From: Shimia sp040370365
Lineage (GTDB): Bacteria > Pseudomonadota > Alphaproteobacteria > Rhodobacterales > Rhodobacteraceae
NCBI RefSeq assembly: GCF_040370365.1
Contig: NZ_BAABWQ010000005.1
Span: 1 to 64,000 of the forward strand
Direction of reading: 5' to 3'
Length of the DNA stretch: 64,000 bases
Within the stretch, counting starts at the first letter, position 1. Each line of letters begins with the position of its first letter. The notes under the pieces were generated by a model, which saw only the letters and a list, made by a program, of their open reading frames with translations, was not told the origin of the DNA and did no database searches. The position numbers and the translations under genes are program-made. Shown here in pieces: positions 15,662-25,022 of the stretch.

Positions 15662-16006
15662 TTACAGGATCTCAATTGTCCCCTTCATGTGGGGGTGAAA
15701 TACGCAGAAGTACGATGTTTCCATGTCTTTGGTGACAATGACCTCGCCAAACTCACCCTTCGAGATCTCTTCGGTGTCCCAGCCAAACTCATCCGCAGTT
15801 GCAGTATGTGGGGCAAGGTCATGGTTGATCCAACGGATTGTATCCCCAACTTTCACCTGCACCTTGTCTGGATCGAATGAGAAGGCTCGGATGTGGACTT
15901 CATGGACGGTCGGGTCTTGTGCGCGAAGCGGGGCTGCGGTCAGGACGGCTGCCGATGCTGCCGCCCCCACCATCACGCTGCGACGTGAATAGGTGTTTTT
16001 CATCAT
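15662..16006 (-). CDS. Periplasmic cupredoxin (plastocyanin/amicyanin-like)
   Basis: A 114-residue blue-copper-type protein. A twin-arginine signal (YSRRSVMVGAAASAA) precedes a mature domain starting near residue 30. Copper ligands are visible as His in HDLAPHTA and as Cys, His and Met in YFCVFHPHMKG near the C-terminus, the normal type 1 arrangement. VKVGDTIRWINHD is the family signature strand. It would carry electrons or copper in the periplasm. Its start overlaps the end of the DUF4142 gene by 4 bases (ATGA), so the two are translationally coupled. Confidence 0.9.
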   Translation of the reverse strand: MMKNTYSRRSVMVGAAASAAVLTAAPLRAQDPTVHEVHIRAFSFDPDKVQVKVGDTIRWINHDLAPHTATADEFGWDTEEISKGEFGEVIVTKDMETSYFCVFHPHMKGTIEIL

Positions 16007-16527
16007 TTCAGCGCCTTTACCATCATTTCGGCGTGCCCTTCATGCGCCTTAAAAATCTCTAGCCCCTGTTCGAACAGCGCCTTCACTTCGGCATTGTCGA
16101 TATTCGGTATCATGGTGTTTTCAACGAGGTCATTTACCGCCTGGTGATAGGCCAATTCGTTGGCCGCATAGGCCGCGTCAAACTCTGCGCCGCGCAGTTC
16201 GACGAAACCAGCAATGATCTTCTCCGCGTTCGCGTTCAGCGTTTGGCTAAAGGCATTGTCTTGCGCAGACGCACCAAGCTTGTCCAACAGACCCAAGGCT
16301 GCCTCGTTCACCGCGGTATGGTCGCGGATCATTGTGTTGGCGAAGTCATGGATGTCGGGATTGGTAGACAAGGCCAGCGCGAGGTGTGCATAGCGGATAT
16401 CGATGTTGTCAGCCGTATAGGCGATATGCGCGTATTCAAGGTCATTCATGGCGGCAATGTCTTGAGCGTTCGCTTGGGCGCCGGTCATGGCAAGCGTGAC
16501 GGCAAGTGCGGAAATCAGTTTCTTCAT
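16003..16527 (-). CDS. DUF4142 ferritin-like exported protein
   Basis: A 174-residue protein with a signal peptide (MKKLISALAVTLAMTGAQANA) followed by a four-helix bundle typical of DUF4142. ATMIRDHTAVNEAALGLLDK-type helices with spaced His and Glu (FANTMIRDHTAVN; AYHQAVNDLVENT; EGHAEMMVKAL) suggest a metal- or stress-related ferritin-like fold. It is the first gene of a transcript with the cupredoxin and TPR genes. The AraC gene diverges from it at 16666, so their shared 138-base intergenic region probably holds regulated promoters. The exact function of the family is not known. Confidence 0.88.
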   Translation of the reverse strand: MKKLISALAVTLAMTGAQANAQDIAAMNDLEYAHIAYTADNIDIRYAHLALALSTNPDIHDFANTMIRDHTAVNEAALGLLDKLGASAQDNAFSQTLNANAEKIIAGFVELRGAEFDAAYAANELAYHQAVNDLVENTMIPNIDNAEVKALFEQGLEIFKAHEGHAEMMVKALK

Positions 16528-16665
16528 CTCGGAAGCTCCGTTGAGTGTTTCGATAATGAATGCGTATCCTCAAGAGATGTGATCGCGACATGCCCTACCG
16601 TCCCGAATTTCATGCAGATCGTTCAGAAGTCTGTACAGGTTCGATCAGAAAGGTTTGAATGCGGT

Positions 16666-17622
16666 ATGCTTGACCTTCTCAGTGATATTCTCACCAACCT
16701 GTCGATGCGCGGGACGCTATATTTCCGTACGTCCTTCACAAAACCATGGGGCGTTGCCGTTCCAAGCTACGAAAATGTGGCCCGGTTTCACTTTGCGCAC
16801 CGGGGCAATTGTCTGGTGAAGGTTGCTGGGCAAGACGAACCAATCTCTCTTGCACAGGGCGATCTGGTCATCATTCCGCACGGGGCGTCTCACGATCTGT
16901 TTTGCGGCCATGAACCCGAACGCACTGTCATGCCCTTGGATGCGGTGTTGGAAAAATCCGGTTTTGATGGCTCGGGCGTTCTTGTCTATGGCGGCGAAGA
17001 ACCGCAAAGCGAAACCCAGCTGATCTGCGGGCATTTCTCTTTTGAACCGAACTCCCGGCACATTCTGATGGAGCGACTGCCACCCTTCATTCACCTGACC
17101 AACTACGGTGAAAACGCAGGGCGATGGATGGAAGCCACCTTGCGTATGATCGGCGAAGAAGCAGGCGGGCGCAAAATGGGTGGCGATCTGATCGCGCTCA
17201 AGATGTCCGAAGCCATTCTTGCGCAGGCCATTCGAAGTTTCATTGAAAGCAGCGACGCGCAAAACTGGGCATTGGGGGCCTTCTCTGACAAGAACATTGC
17301 CCGCGCGCTGGACGCCTTTCACAAAGCGCCCGCCGAGCGATGGACGGTCGAGATGCTTGCCAATGCAGCCGGTATGTCACGCACAGGCTTTGCCGTGCAG
17401 TTCCAGAAACTGATGCTGATGTCTCCGATGGAATATGTAACCTCATGGCGGATGGAGATTGCCAAGAAGGTTCTTCAGACAGGCAGTGCATCCCTGACGG
17501 ATGCCGCAGAAGGCGCAGGCTATGCCTCGGATTCTGCTTTCACCCGGGCGTTCAAGAAAGAGACGGGCCACACACCGGCTGAGTTCCGAAAAGGTATTTC
17601 CGCCGTTCGTTCGCAGGTTTGA
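16666..17622 (+). CDS. AraC-family regulator with cupin sensor domain
   Basis: A 318-residue regulator. The N-terminal half (about residues 15-190) is an AraC-type cupin sensor (FHFAHRGNCLVKVAG, LAQGDLVIIPHGASHDLF). The C-terminal half has the double helix-turn-helix (WTVEMLANAAGMSRTGFAVQ; LTDAAEGAGYASDSAFTRAF). The open frame extends upstream to 16144, but that part is antisense to the DUF4142 gene and is not coding. ATG 16666 is the first start giving a family-like N-terminus (MLDLLSDILTNLSMRGTLYF). It diverges from the DUF4142/cupredoxin/TPR transcript and is a plausible regulator of it or of the small membrane protein downstream. Confidence 0.88.
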   Translation: MLDLLSDILTNLSMRGTLYFRTSFTKPWGVAVPSYENVARFHFAHRGNCLVKVAGQDEPISLAQGDLVIIPHGASHDLFCGHEPERTVMPLDAVLEKSGFDGSGVLVYGGEEPQSETQLICGHFSFEPNSRHILMERLPPFIHLTNYGENAGRWMEATLRMIGEEAGGRKMGGDLIALKMSEAILAQAIRSFIESSDAQNWALGAFSDKNIARALDAFHKAPAERWTVEMLANAAGMSRTGFAVQFQKLMLMSPMEYVTSWRMEIAKKVLQTGSASLTDAAEGAGYASDSAFTRAFKKETGHTPAEFRKGISAVRSQV

Positions 17623-17730
17623 ACGATCTGCATAATTTTGGGGACGGCTGGGCATGTCGGCTCTGCACTTTCGAGATTAGCTTCTGTTTATCAACAATGA
17701 CAATTGGCCAAACAGAAGAAAGAAAACCCC

Positions 17731-18099
17731 ATGTCTCCACGATTCATCACCAAAACCATTCACGCCTATCTCGACTACCCAGTTGCCTTGGGCCTGATCG
17801 CAATGCCATTTCTGTTCGGCTTAGGAGAGACCGCTCCGCTGGCGCTTTGGTTGTCTGTCATCACTGGGGTTGCTGCCTTTGTGCTAACCGTTCTGACAGA
17901 TCACCATCTGGGCGTGATCCGCATCCTGCCCTACAGCCTGCACTTGACGGTCGATGCAATGGTTGGCGTCGCCTTTGTCGCCGCCCCCATCCTTCTGGGC
18001 TTCGTCGGTGTGGATTTCTGGTACTATATGGGTCTGGGCCTAACAGTTCTCGCCGTCGTTGGATTGCATCAACCAGAAGACAGCACCGCGACAGCCTAA
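17731..18099 (+). CDS. Small SPW-like membrane protein
   Basis: A 122-residue protein with four hydrophobic segments (around residues 14-33, 35-55, 66-85, 90-110), consistent with an inner-membrane protein. The content (DYPVALGLIAMPFLFGLG; HLTVDAMVGVAFVAAPILLG) resembles SPW-repeat proteins, though the eponymous motif is not exact. ATG 17731 is preferred to 17704; the upstream purine run is AGAAGAAAG. It stands alone between the AraC gene and a strong terminator. Function unknown. Confidence 0.7.
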   Translation: MSPRFITKTIHAYLDYPVALGLIAMPFLFGLGETAPLALWLSVITGVAAFVLTVLTDHHLGVIRILPYSLHLTVDAMVGVAFVAAPILLGFVGVDFWYYMGLGLTVLAVVGLHQPEDSTATA

Positions 18100-18116
18100 A
18101 CCGCAAAAGTACGACC

Positions 18117-18143
18117 AAAGGGCCGCTTAAGCCGCGGCCCTTT
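18117..18143 (+). terminator. Intrinsic terminator after the small membrane protein gene
   Basis: A 10-bp stem (AAAGGGCCGC / GCGGCCCTTT) with a 7-base loop, 17 bases after the stop at 18099. The A/T ends of the stem make it work in either direction. It separates the membrane protein gene from the glycosylase gene starting at 18161. Confidence 0.75.
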
Positions 18144-18160
18144 CATCAATTGGACACAAC

Positions 18161-18745
18161 ATGGCCCGCACACCGACCGCCAGTACTTTGCTCGAAGACC
18201 TGCGCGCTTGCACGATCTGCAAAGACCTGCCTCTCGGGCCGCGTCCTATTTTCCAAGTCGCGCCGAGCGCCAAACTGCTCATAGTGGGCCAAGCTCCGGG
18301 ACGCATCACGCACCACAAGGGCATTCCATTTGATGATCCGTCCGGAAACAGACTCAGGGACTGGCTCGGGGTCGATCGGCAGACCTTCTACGACGCCTCC
18401 AAGATTGCGATCCTTCCGATGGGGCTGTGCTTTCCGGGAACCGGCAAAGGCGGCGATCTGCCTCCGCGTGCCGAATGTGCCCCGGCGTGGCGGGCGGATA
18501 TTCTGGACATGCTGAAGGCCGTCGAGCACACGCTGATCATTGGCCGGTACGCGATTGATTGGCATCTTCCCGATTACGCTGACCATACAGTGACCCGCGC
18601 GGTGCAAGCTTGGACGGAGGTCTGGCCAGACAGGCTCATCCTTCCCCATCCAAGCCCCCGAAACAACAGATGGCTCAAGTCGAACCCTTGGTTTGAAGAT
18701 GAGGTCATTCCTGCATTGCAGAGCCGTGTTGAGAAAATACTCTAA
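18161..18745 (+). CDS. Uracil-DNA glycosylase family protein
   Basis: A 194-residue protein of the uracil-DNA glycosylase superfamily, which removes uracil or related bases from DNA. Visible family features are LLIVGQAPGRITHHKGIPFD (about residues 39-58), followed by the DPSGNRLRDWLGV helix, and the C-terminal HPSPRNNRW loop that contacts DNA. The N-terminal ACTICKDLP resembles part of the Fe-S cysteine set of family 4/5 enzymes, but the full four-Cys set is not evident. It is close to the small UDG-like proteins often found as single genes in proteobacteria. It stands alone, bounded by a terminator and repeat copy B. Confidence 0.85.
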   Translation: MARTPTASTLLEDLRACTICKDLPLGPRPIFQVAPSAKLLIVGQAPGRITHHKGIPFDDPSGNRLRDWLGVDRQTFYDASKIAILPMGLCFPGTGKGGDLPPRAECAPAWRADILDMLKAVEHTLIIGRYAIDWHLPDYADHTVTRAVQAWTEVWPDRLILPHPSPRNNRWLKSNPWFEDEVIPALQSRVEKIL

Positions 18746-19449
18746 TTTCAATAGAGTCGCTTAAGCAGACCTTGGTCCAATGCCTGCGCACGGTCACAAT
18801 TCCGCACAGCCGACCTCGGTGCGGGACGCAGCGAAAGTCTCCTTTCCACCCAAAGGGACGGATGATCTTTGTGTAGTTTTCGGTGGTATCAAGCTCCCGC
18901 AACCAAAAATACACATAGTGCCAGATGCTTAGCAGCCACCTCAGGGGGGCGCTCGCGTTCGCACAACTCCAGTGGAAGCACTGTGCTACACTGGTGCTAC
19001 GCCAGAGAGCAAAGATCAACGGACAAAGAGCGCCGTGTTCTAGGCCGTGGAAGTGGTGGTCCGCTGGATGTTTACCTAAACGCAGTAAAATCGGCTCGCG
19101 GCCCAATCGGACACCAAGTGTCCCATCACTCCATTTCGCCCGCTCTCGTAAAAAACGTTCATTGCAGACTTTCGCCGTGGTGATGAAGCCGCCTCGCTAG
19201 TCAGTGCGAGCAAGCGGTGTACTGGTGATGGTTCTTCTGTCAGAGCATTTGAACAAACACCGCGTCAATGTTTGCCGACAAGGCGGCACTAAGCACGGGA
19301 ATTATTGGGGATTGGAGCAAAGGGCCTACAGCTGCCCGATGTGCTCCATAAGTTTGTTTTCTTTACTTGTGACTGCGAATTCGTAATGCTGCCCTCAATT
19401 AATCTACCTTTTTGACAATTCCATTTTGCTCAGTTGGTGAGGAACATTG
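18746..19449. other. Intergenic stretch of about 700 bases with repeat copy B
   Basis: No credible gene. The left half holds direct-repeat copy B (18811-18984). The right half is increasingly AT-rich toward the sulfatase gene and probably carries its promoter, but I cannot name one with confidence. The short ORFs here lack ribosome binding sites and family matches. Confidence 0.5.
18811..18984. repeat. Imperfect direct repeat, copy B
   Basis: Partner of the repeat at 14771-14940, same orientation, with the same 39-base identical core (18870-18908). A 14-base fragment of the core (TTTTCGGTGGTATC) also occurs at 44436-44449. The two long copies flank the 15101-18745 gene block. Confidence 0.75.
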
Positions 19450-21039
19450 ATGTTCAAACCGTTCATTATCGCCGTTGGCGTTTTACTTACATCTGGATTA
19501 CATGCCGAGATCGTTCCTGACCCAGCTTCCGAGCTTTCCAGAGCAACGACAGAGACATTCAATCGCCAACCTTTCATCCACCGTCCCGATCAAGATGCCA
19601 AAGCGTCCCAAAAGCTGTCTGCGCTGGAGGGGAAGACCGGTAAACAGCCAAACATCCTGATCTTCTTGGTTGACGACATGGGCTATGGCGATCCCGGCGC
19701 CTTTGGTGGTGGAGAGATGATCGGTGCAGCCACCCCGGAGATGGATTCTTTGGCAGCCGAGGGGTTGAAGCTGACATCGACCTATTCACAATATACCTGC
19801 ACCCCAACTCGCGCCGCGATTTACACCGGTCGTTTGCCAGCCCGCACCGGATTGATACGTCCGATCCTTGCGGGGGATGACCTTAGGGTGAATCCGTGGG
19901 AGGGCGAATTGACAGTTGCTGGCCTATTAAGCGACGCAGGATATCACTCGATGCTGGTTGGTAAGTGGCACATCGGTGAAGACGAGGGCATGCGGCCGCA
20001 TGATGTCGGGTTCGATGAATTCTTTGGGTTTTACAAGGCTCAGAAGGAATACACGCAAGCTTTTGACCAGCGGCGATTTCCTGATCTTGTATTGGATGAT
20101 GACAAATACGCCCGATACCTATCGATTGGGTCAAACAACGATCTGATCTATGGGTTGGCAGATGGCACAACAGAGACCGTTGAGATCATCGATAGCATTG
20201 AGGCAATGGCCGAAGGCGACCGCAAATTGCGAGACTACACGGTTTCTCGGATTGCCGAGCTGTCTAAAGCAGACAAACCCTTCTACATCAGTCATTCATT
20301 TATGAAGGTCCATGCAGACAACTTTCCGTCCCAAGAATTTCTCGGGGCAAGTGCGTCAAAGTTCCCTTATCGTGACAACATGGTCGAGGTCGACGCCTAC
20401 ATCGGCGACATAGTGCGAGCGCTCGATGATGCCGGTGTGCTTGAGAACACTTTCATCTTTGTTACATCGGACAATGGACCTCAAATGGACAGCTGGCCGG
20501 ACAGTGGCTACACGCCGTTCCGCGGTGCGAAGGGGACGACGTGGGAAGGTGGCGTGCGGGTTCCAGGGATTGCATATTGGAAAGGCATGATCGAACCGGG
20601 GCGGGTTTCTGATGGGTTGTTCGATCTAATGGACCTCTTTGACACTGCTCTGGTCTTGGGGGGAGTGGATCGCAGCGCCCTGCCTACTGATCGGTATTGG
20701 GATGGTATAGATCAAACGTCGTTCCTGCTCGCAACGGAAGGGCAGAGAAAGCGCGAGCATATCTACAACTGGCTCGGAGCACAGCTTGCAGCTATTCGGA
20801 TGCGGGAATACAAGGCGCATCTGCTGGTAAGTTTGCCGCAAGAAAAATTTCTTTACATTGACATGGCAGCAGTTGTTCCAACCGGCCTCGCGCCTTGGTT
20901 GTTCAATCTCTACATCGATCCAAAAGAAGAATACCCCGTCGGGCATCGTTTGAACGCCTGGACCGCTTCACTGGGCGCCGAACTCAAAGCCCATGCCGCG
21001 ACCTTCGCCAAATTTCCACCAAAGGACTTGGGACTATGA
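19450..21039 (+). CDS. Exported arylsulfatase-type sulfatase
   Basis: A 529-residue type I sulfatase that would hydrolyse a sulfate ester in the periplasm. It has a signal peptide (MFKPFIIAVGVLLTSGLHA), the metal-binding VDDMGYGD (Asp at about 75-76), and the sulfatase signature CTPTRAAIYTGR with C117, the residue converted to formylglycine. GKWHIGE and SDNGP supply further active-site residues. ATG 19450 is preferred to the overlapping TTG at 19447; GAGGAA lies upstream. Its stop overlaps the next gene's start (ATGA). No formylglycine-generating enzyme is present in the window. The substrate is unknown. Confidence 0.92.
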   Translation: MFKPFIIAVGVLLTSGLHAEIVPDPASELSRATTETFNRQPFIHRPDQDAKASQKLSALEGKTGKQPNILIFLVDDMGYGDPGAFGGGEMIGAATPEMDSLAAEGLKLTSTYSQYTCTPTRAAIYTGRLPARTGLIRPILAGDDLRVNPWEGELTVAGLLSDAGYHSMLVGKWHIGEDEGMRPHDVGFDEFFGFYKAQKEYTQAFDQRRFPDLVLDDDKYARYLSIGSNNDLIYGLADGTTETVEIIDSIEAMAEGDRKLRDYTVSRIAELSKADKPFYISHSFMKVHADNFPSQEFLGASASKFPYRDNMVEVDAYIGDIVRALDDAGVLENTFIFVTSDNGPQMDSWPDSGYTPFRGAKGTTWEGGVRVPGIAYWKGMIEPGRVSDGLFDLMDLFDTALVLGGVDRSALPTDRYWDGIDQTSFLLATEGQRKREHIYNWLGAQLAAIRMREYKAHLLVSLPQEKFLYIDMAAVVPTGLAPWLFNLYIDPKEEYPVGHRLNAWTASLGAELKAHAATFAKFPPKDLGL

Positions 21040-22826
21040 ACAATAGACATCTCCTGGTTTCCACTGCTCTTCTCGTCTGCACATCGTCGGCGTGGGCTGA
21101 GGATGCGATCACACGCAACGCCTATTTTGGTGAAACACATATGCACACAGCGTTGTCACTTGATGCATTCATTGGTGGCGCACGTCTGATGCCCTCTGAT
21201 AGTTTGCGATTTGCCAAGGGGGCGTCTGTTATTGTCGATGGTCGACATAAACAGCTTAAGCGGCCGCTGGATTTTGCCGCCGTCAGCGATCACGTGGAGT
21301 ACTTGGGTGAAATGTACTCGACAATCTATCCGGATGCACCGGGACATCTTCAGGACGACCTGAAACAGTTGCGCAGTCTGGAAACACTCGAAGACAAGCA
21401 AAAGTGGTTCTATAAATATGTGGTGTCCAACAATCGGGGCGATGATCCTTCCCATCCGCCTTTTTACATGGGGCCTGAGACCACCAAATCTGGCTGGCAG
21501 ATTATCAAGGACGCCGCTGAAGAGCACAATGATCCCGGCACCTTTACCGCCTTTGTGGCGTTTGAATGGTCTGCCGCACCAGGCGGCGGCAATATGCACC
21601 GTAACGTGATTTTTCGAGACTCAGTTGCGCCGGAATTGCCCTATTCGAGCTATGACAGCAACAAGGTCGAAGATCTCTGGGACTGGTTACAGATGTCGGC
21701 GGACGAAGGCTCCACGCTTCTTGCAATTCCCCATAATTCAAACGCCTCAAAACAGTTGATGTTTCCCGACACCGACAGTTTTGGCAATGACCTCACCACG
21801 GATTGGGCCGAGCGACGGCAAATGTGGGAGCCATTGATCGAAATGATGCAAATTAAAGGTAACTCGGAGGTCCATGAGGCGTTTTGGCAGGCAGATGAAT
21901 TTGCGGATTTTGAAAATGCAAATTCAATCCAGAAAAACTCTAACCGGTATTTCCACAAGCGGGACTTTGTGCGCGAAGGTCTGAAAATTGGCTTAGCCGA
22001 AGAGCGAAAACTTGGAGTGAATCCCTATCAGTATGGATTTATTGGCGGTACCGACAACCATAATGGCCTGCCAAGTGATGTGGCCGAAGATGACTTCACC
22101 GGTGGTCACGGACCCGAAGATGGAACTGTAGAGCGCCGACGCACAGGCGGTGTGGGAGGTTGGATTGATGGCGCTGATCTGTCTATTGGATCGCTCGCTG
22201 GTGTGTGGGCCGAAGAAAATACCCGGGCATCAATTTGGGACAGCATGAAGCGACGCGAAACATTTGCCACTTCAGGCACGCGCATCAAGGTTCGTATGTT
22301 CGGGGGCGTTGGCTTGTCTGCAACAGATCCTGCGACAATGGTTAGTGAGGGATACGACACAGGCACCCCGATGGGCGGCATTTTAGCTGCGTCGGATATG
22401 GCTCCGACATTCACGGTCTACGCTGAAAAAGACCCGGATGGTGCAAATCTTGATCGTGTGCAGATAATCAAGGGCTGGGTCGATAGCTCTGGCGACATTC
22501 ACGAAACGGTTGTTGATGTGGCTTGGGCTGGTGATCGAGCGCCTGATGAGGGCGGAAAGCTTCCATCTGTTGGGAACACGGTCGACCTGAAAACCGCACT
22601 CTACACCAATGACATTGGTGCCACGACGCTGTTTGGTCGCTGGACTGATCCAGATTTTGATCCGGGCAACGGTGCGTTTTACTACGTCAGAGCGTTGGAA
22701 ATCCCAACCCCGCGTTGGACAACATATGATGCTGTGCGCAATGAGCTTCCGCTCTTGGCAGACATTCCTGCGATCATTCAAGAACGGGCATGGGGCTCTC
22801 CGATTTGGAGCTCTCCAAAACCTTAA
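21036..22826 (+). CDS. DUF3604 exported protein (PHP-like)
   Basis: A 596-residue exported protein. A signal peptide (MNNRHLLVSTALLVCTSSAWA) precedes NAYFGETHMHTALSLDAF, the DUF3604 N-terminal motif with HMH metal ligands like those of PHP phosphoesterases. AAVSDHVEYLGE and GGTDNHNG supply further His/Asp residues. The family is large in marine bacteria and its reaction is not established. It overlaps the sulfatase by 4 bases and is followed after 27 bases by an outer-membrane-type protein, so the three are one operon and probably handle one substrate. Confidence 0.88.
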   Translation: MNNRHLLVSTALLVCTSSAWAEDAITRNAYFGETHMHTALSLDAFIGGARLMPSDSLRFAKGASVIVDGRHKQLKRPLDFAAVSDHVEYLGEMYSTIYPDAPGHLQDDLKQLRSLETLEDKQKWFYKYVVSNNRGDDPSHPPFYMGPETTKSGWQIIKDAAEEHNDPGTFTAFVAFEWSAAPGGGNMHRNVIFRDSVAPELPYSSYDSNKVEDLWDWLQMSADEGSTLLAIPHNSNASKQLMFPDTDSFGNDLTTDWAERRQMWEPLIEMMQIKGNSEVHEAFWQADEFADFENANSIQKNSNRYFHKRDFVREGLKIGLAEERKLGVNPYQYGFIGGTDNHNGLPSDVAEDDFTGGHGPEDGTVERRRTGGVGGWIDGADLSIGSLAGVWAEENTRASIWDSMKRRETFATSGTRIKVRMFGGVGLSATDPATMVSEGYDTGTPMGGILAASDMAPTFTVYAEKDPDGANLDRVQIIKGWVDSSGDIHETVVDVAWAGDRAPDEGGKLPSVGNTVDLKTALYTNDIGATTLFGRWTDPDFDPGNGAFYYVRALEIPTPRWTTYDAVRNELPLLADIPAIIQERAWGSPIWSSPKP

Positions 22827-22853
22827 CCGTTTGATTGACTGGAGTTTATCAAG

Positions 22854-23834
22854 ATGAATTCGTATAAAAATCTCCTTTCCATCTTGATGACGTGTGCAAT
22901 CGGTAGTCCGGCTTTCGCCGTTGAAGGCGGTGCTGGCGCCTACCTTTTGGGCTCCAGAGAAGGATTCGCGGGTGTCGTTCCAAGCGCAGGCACATATGTC
23001 GGCATAGATCTCGTGCATACTGAAGGCGAAATACACGGCCTGTCGATGGGTGGTTTGCCGATCAAGGCTGCCACTGATTTGAAGGTGACCTTCGCAAAAC
23101 TGAGCGTAACTCAAGTTCTGCAAACGGAGCTTTGGGGCGGCACTCCGGCGTTGAACATCAATGTTCCATTTGTACTTGATGCAAGCTTGTCATTCATCGG
23201 CGAAACACCCCCAATCGTGGGTGTTCCGATTAAGGACACTGCGTCGGGTATCGGTGACACAACGCTGACCGGCTTGGTCGGTTGGCATCAAGGGAATTTA
23301 CACTACAGCGCAGCATTTTCTGTGTTTGCGCCGACCGGGGCCTATAGCACGGCCTCAATTGACGTGCCGAACCGTCGGGTCAATGCGCTCAATACGGGCA
23401 AAAATATCTGGTCGTTTCAGCCAGTATTCGCCGCAACCTATTTTGACCCAACACGTGGCCTCGAATTTTCCGGAGCAGCGAGCCTTCTGTTCAGCACCAG
23501 AAACAAGGCGACGGACTACCAAAACGCGCCTGCGTTGAACTTAGAAGCTGCCGTGACGCAACACACAAAATCCGGCTGGGCTTTTGGCCTCGCGGGATAT
23601 GCATACACCCAGATTGGCGATGACTCGGGATCCGGCGCAGACGCGACACGTTTCTTTTTGGGAGCCGACAGCCTCAGGGCCGAGGTCTTTGGTGTTGGTC
23701 CGGTCGTCAGTTATTCTGGCGCCAGCCTATTTGGCAAGGACACTACCTTCAAACTCAAGTATTTCACCGAGTTTGGCGCAAAGAACAGATTTGAAAGCGA
23801 TACGCTGTGGCTCAATTTGGCGATCAGTTTTTGA
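22854..23834 (+). CDS. Outer-membrane protein of the phenol MetA-degradation type
   Basis: A 326-residue protein with a signal peptide (MNSYKNLLSILMTCAIGSPAFA) and alternating amphipathic strands ending in a terminal Phe (LWLNLAISF), the signature of an outer-membrane beta barrel. The opening VEGGAGAYLLGSREGFAGVV and the later FSVFAPTGAYS fit the MetA-pathway/SphY family of transport-associated porin-like proteins. Such proteins are linked to uptake of hydrophobic or aromatic compounds. Position after the sulfatase and DUF3604 genes suggests it imports their substrate. Confidence 0.8.
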   Translation: MNSYKNLLSILMTCAIGSPAFAVEGGAGAYLLGSREGFAGVVPSAGTYVGIDLVHTEGEIHGLSMGGLPIKAATDLKVTFAKLSVTQVLQTELWGGTPALNINVPFVLDASLSFIGETPPIVGVPIKDTASGIGDTTLTGLVGWHQGNLHYSAAFSVFAPTGAYSTASIDVPNRRVNALNTGKNIWSFQPVFAATYFDPTRGLEFSGAASLLFSTRNKATDYQNAPALNLEAAVTQHTKSGWAFGLAGYAYTQIGDDSGSGADATRFFLGADSLRAEVFGVGPVVSYSGASLFGKDTTFKLKYFTEFGAKNRFESDTLWLNLAISF

Positions 23835-24510
23835 TTGGGGTATTCCAAAAAAGCTCATTGAGGCTAACGGGCACTGCTGTTTTTCGGAATTTACGAACCA
23901 GTTGAACGCCGTTTTGCAGCAGCGTCGGTGGTTTTCTCCAACGATGGAATTGATCAATCGGATCTCCCGGCTGCGGCTGTGGTGAGGCAAACTTTGCAAA
24001 TTTCGCTTCCTGCGCGTTGCCGCGCTTGGAGCGAATTGTTTCGCAGCGTCGAGGCCCGCTCGAATTTCTCAAAAACTATATGGAGATTGTGACTGGTAGC
24101 GAATGTTCGAAATATTTGGCAACAAGGGACAAGGAATTTCGAACCTTCTTCTATATTGGTGCGTGGCGTCAACAGAGCCTCTGTCCATTTGGTCGGTGAG
24201 ACCGGTAAATGGGGCCCAGATGCAATGCCTATGGTGTGATTGGGGAGCAGGCTGAAGCACAATACGTCCACGACGTCGCGAAGCGCCTACTACATCTGAC
24301 CTGTTTTCCATAGGCCTGAAATCAACTCAGACACTCGGGAATGATATGATGCCGCCATCTTAGGATGAATATGGATCAGACCTGGTCACAGATGCGTGCG
24401 AATGCTGGGCCTTGAGGGCTTCACGCCGCTTAACGAGGGTGCAAATCTGTATCGCATTAGGTTGCTTTGCTGACATTGCGTGTCTACACGATGATGCGCC
24501 CGGCACCGTG
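23835..24510. other. Intergenic stretch of about 675 bases, no gene recognised
   Basis: Short ORFs occur on both strands but none has a convincing ribosome binding site, length or family content. It lies between two convergent transcription units. No terminator hairpin of note was identified. It may hold decayed genes that I cannot recognise. Confidence 0.4.
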
Positions 24511-24903
24511 TCACTTATGCTTGTCAAAGCTTGTGCGAGAACTTTTGATCTGGTCGTGCTGCGTCATAGCCCATTCGATCATGTGGCCCAGCGGCGCCAA
24601 GAAGGATTTGCCCAGATCGGATAGGCTATAGGTGACACTAGGCGGCTTGGTGTCAAACACTTGCCGTATAACCAGCCCGTCCCGTTCTAGATCGCGAAGC
24701 GACTGGGTCAGCATACGTTTTGAAATATCCGGAATCGCGCGCGCGAGCGCGTTGAACCGCGTGGGTTTCGCTTCGAGCTCCAGTAGGATCAGACTTGTCC
24801 ATTTGGACGAAACGTGTCCAAGCACAGTTCGAACGGGGCAGTTCGTGGCGTCAAAACCTTCGGTTTGCATTTTTTCCAGTTGGGCGCGTCCTTGTCCTGT
24901 CAT
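24511..24903 (-). CDS. HxlR-family winged-helix regulator
   Basis: A 130-residue HxlR-type regulator. NCPVRTVLGHVSSKWTSLIL (about residues 18-37) is the family opening with its conserved Cys, and ISKRMLTQSLRDLERDGLV is the recognition helix region. Members such as YodB sense quinones or electrophiles through the Cys. GGAGG lies 8 bases before the ATG at 24903, so the longer starts at 24918 and 24939 are not used. It diverges from the NmrA-type quinone-reductase-like gene at 25023, which is its likely target. Confidence 0.88.
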   Translation of the reverse strand: MTGQGRAQLEKMQTEGFDATNCPVRTVLGHVSSKWTSLILLELEAKPTRFNALARAIPDISKRMLTQSLRDLERDGLVIRQVFDTKPPSVTYSLSDLGKSFLAPLGHMIEWAMTQHDQIKSSRTSFDKHK

Positions 24904-25022
24904 CGAAGTTACCTCCATGTAACCTGGGCACAAAATCATGCCTCCTTTACGGGATAATTCCTAGTCTCTATCTGAGACCAATAAGCGAATTGAAACCAAG
25001 AATGAACCCTAAAGGAAACGCA

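Noticed and set aside
16144..16665. A 174-codon N-terminal extension of the AraC regulator
   Set aside because: It is antisense to the clearly real DUF4142 gene and has no family match; ATG 16666 gives the normal AraC length.
18811..19200. Short ORFs within repeat copy B as transposase fragments
   Set aside because: The translated sequences do not resemble any transposase I know, and there are no terminal inverted repeats or target duplications.
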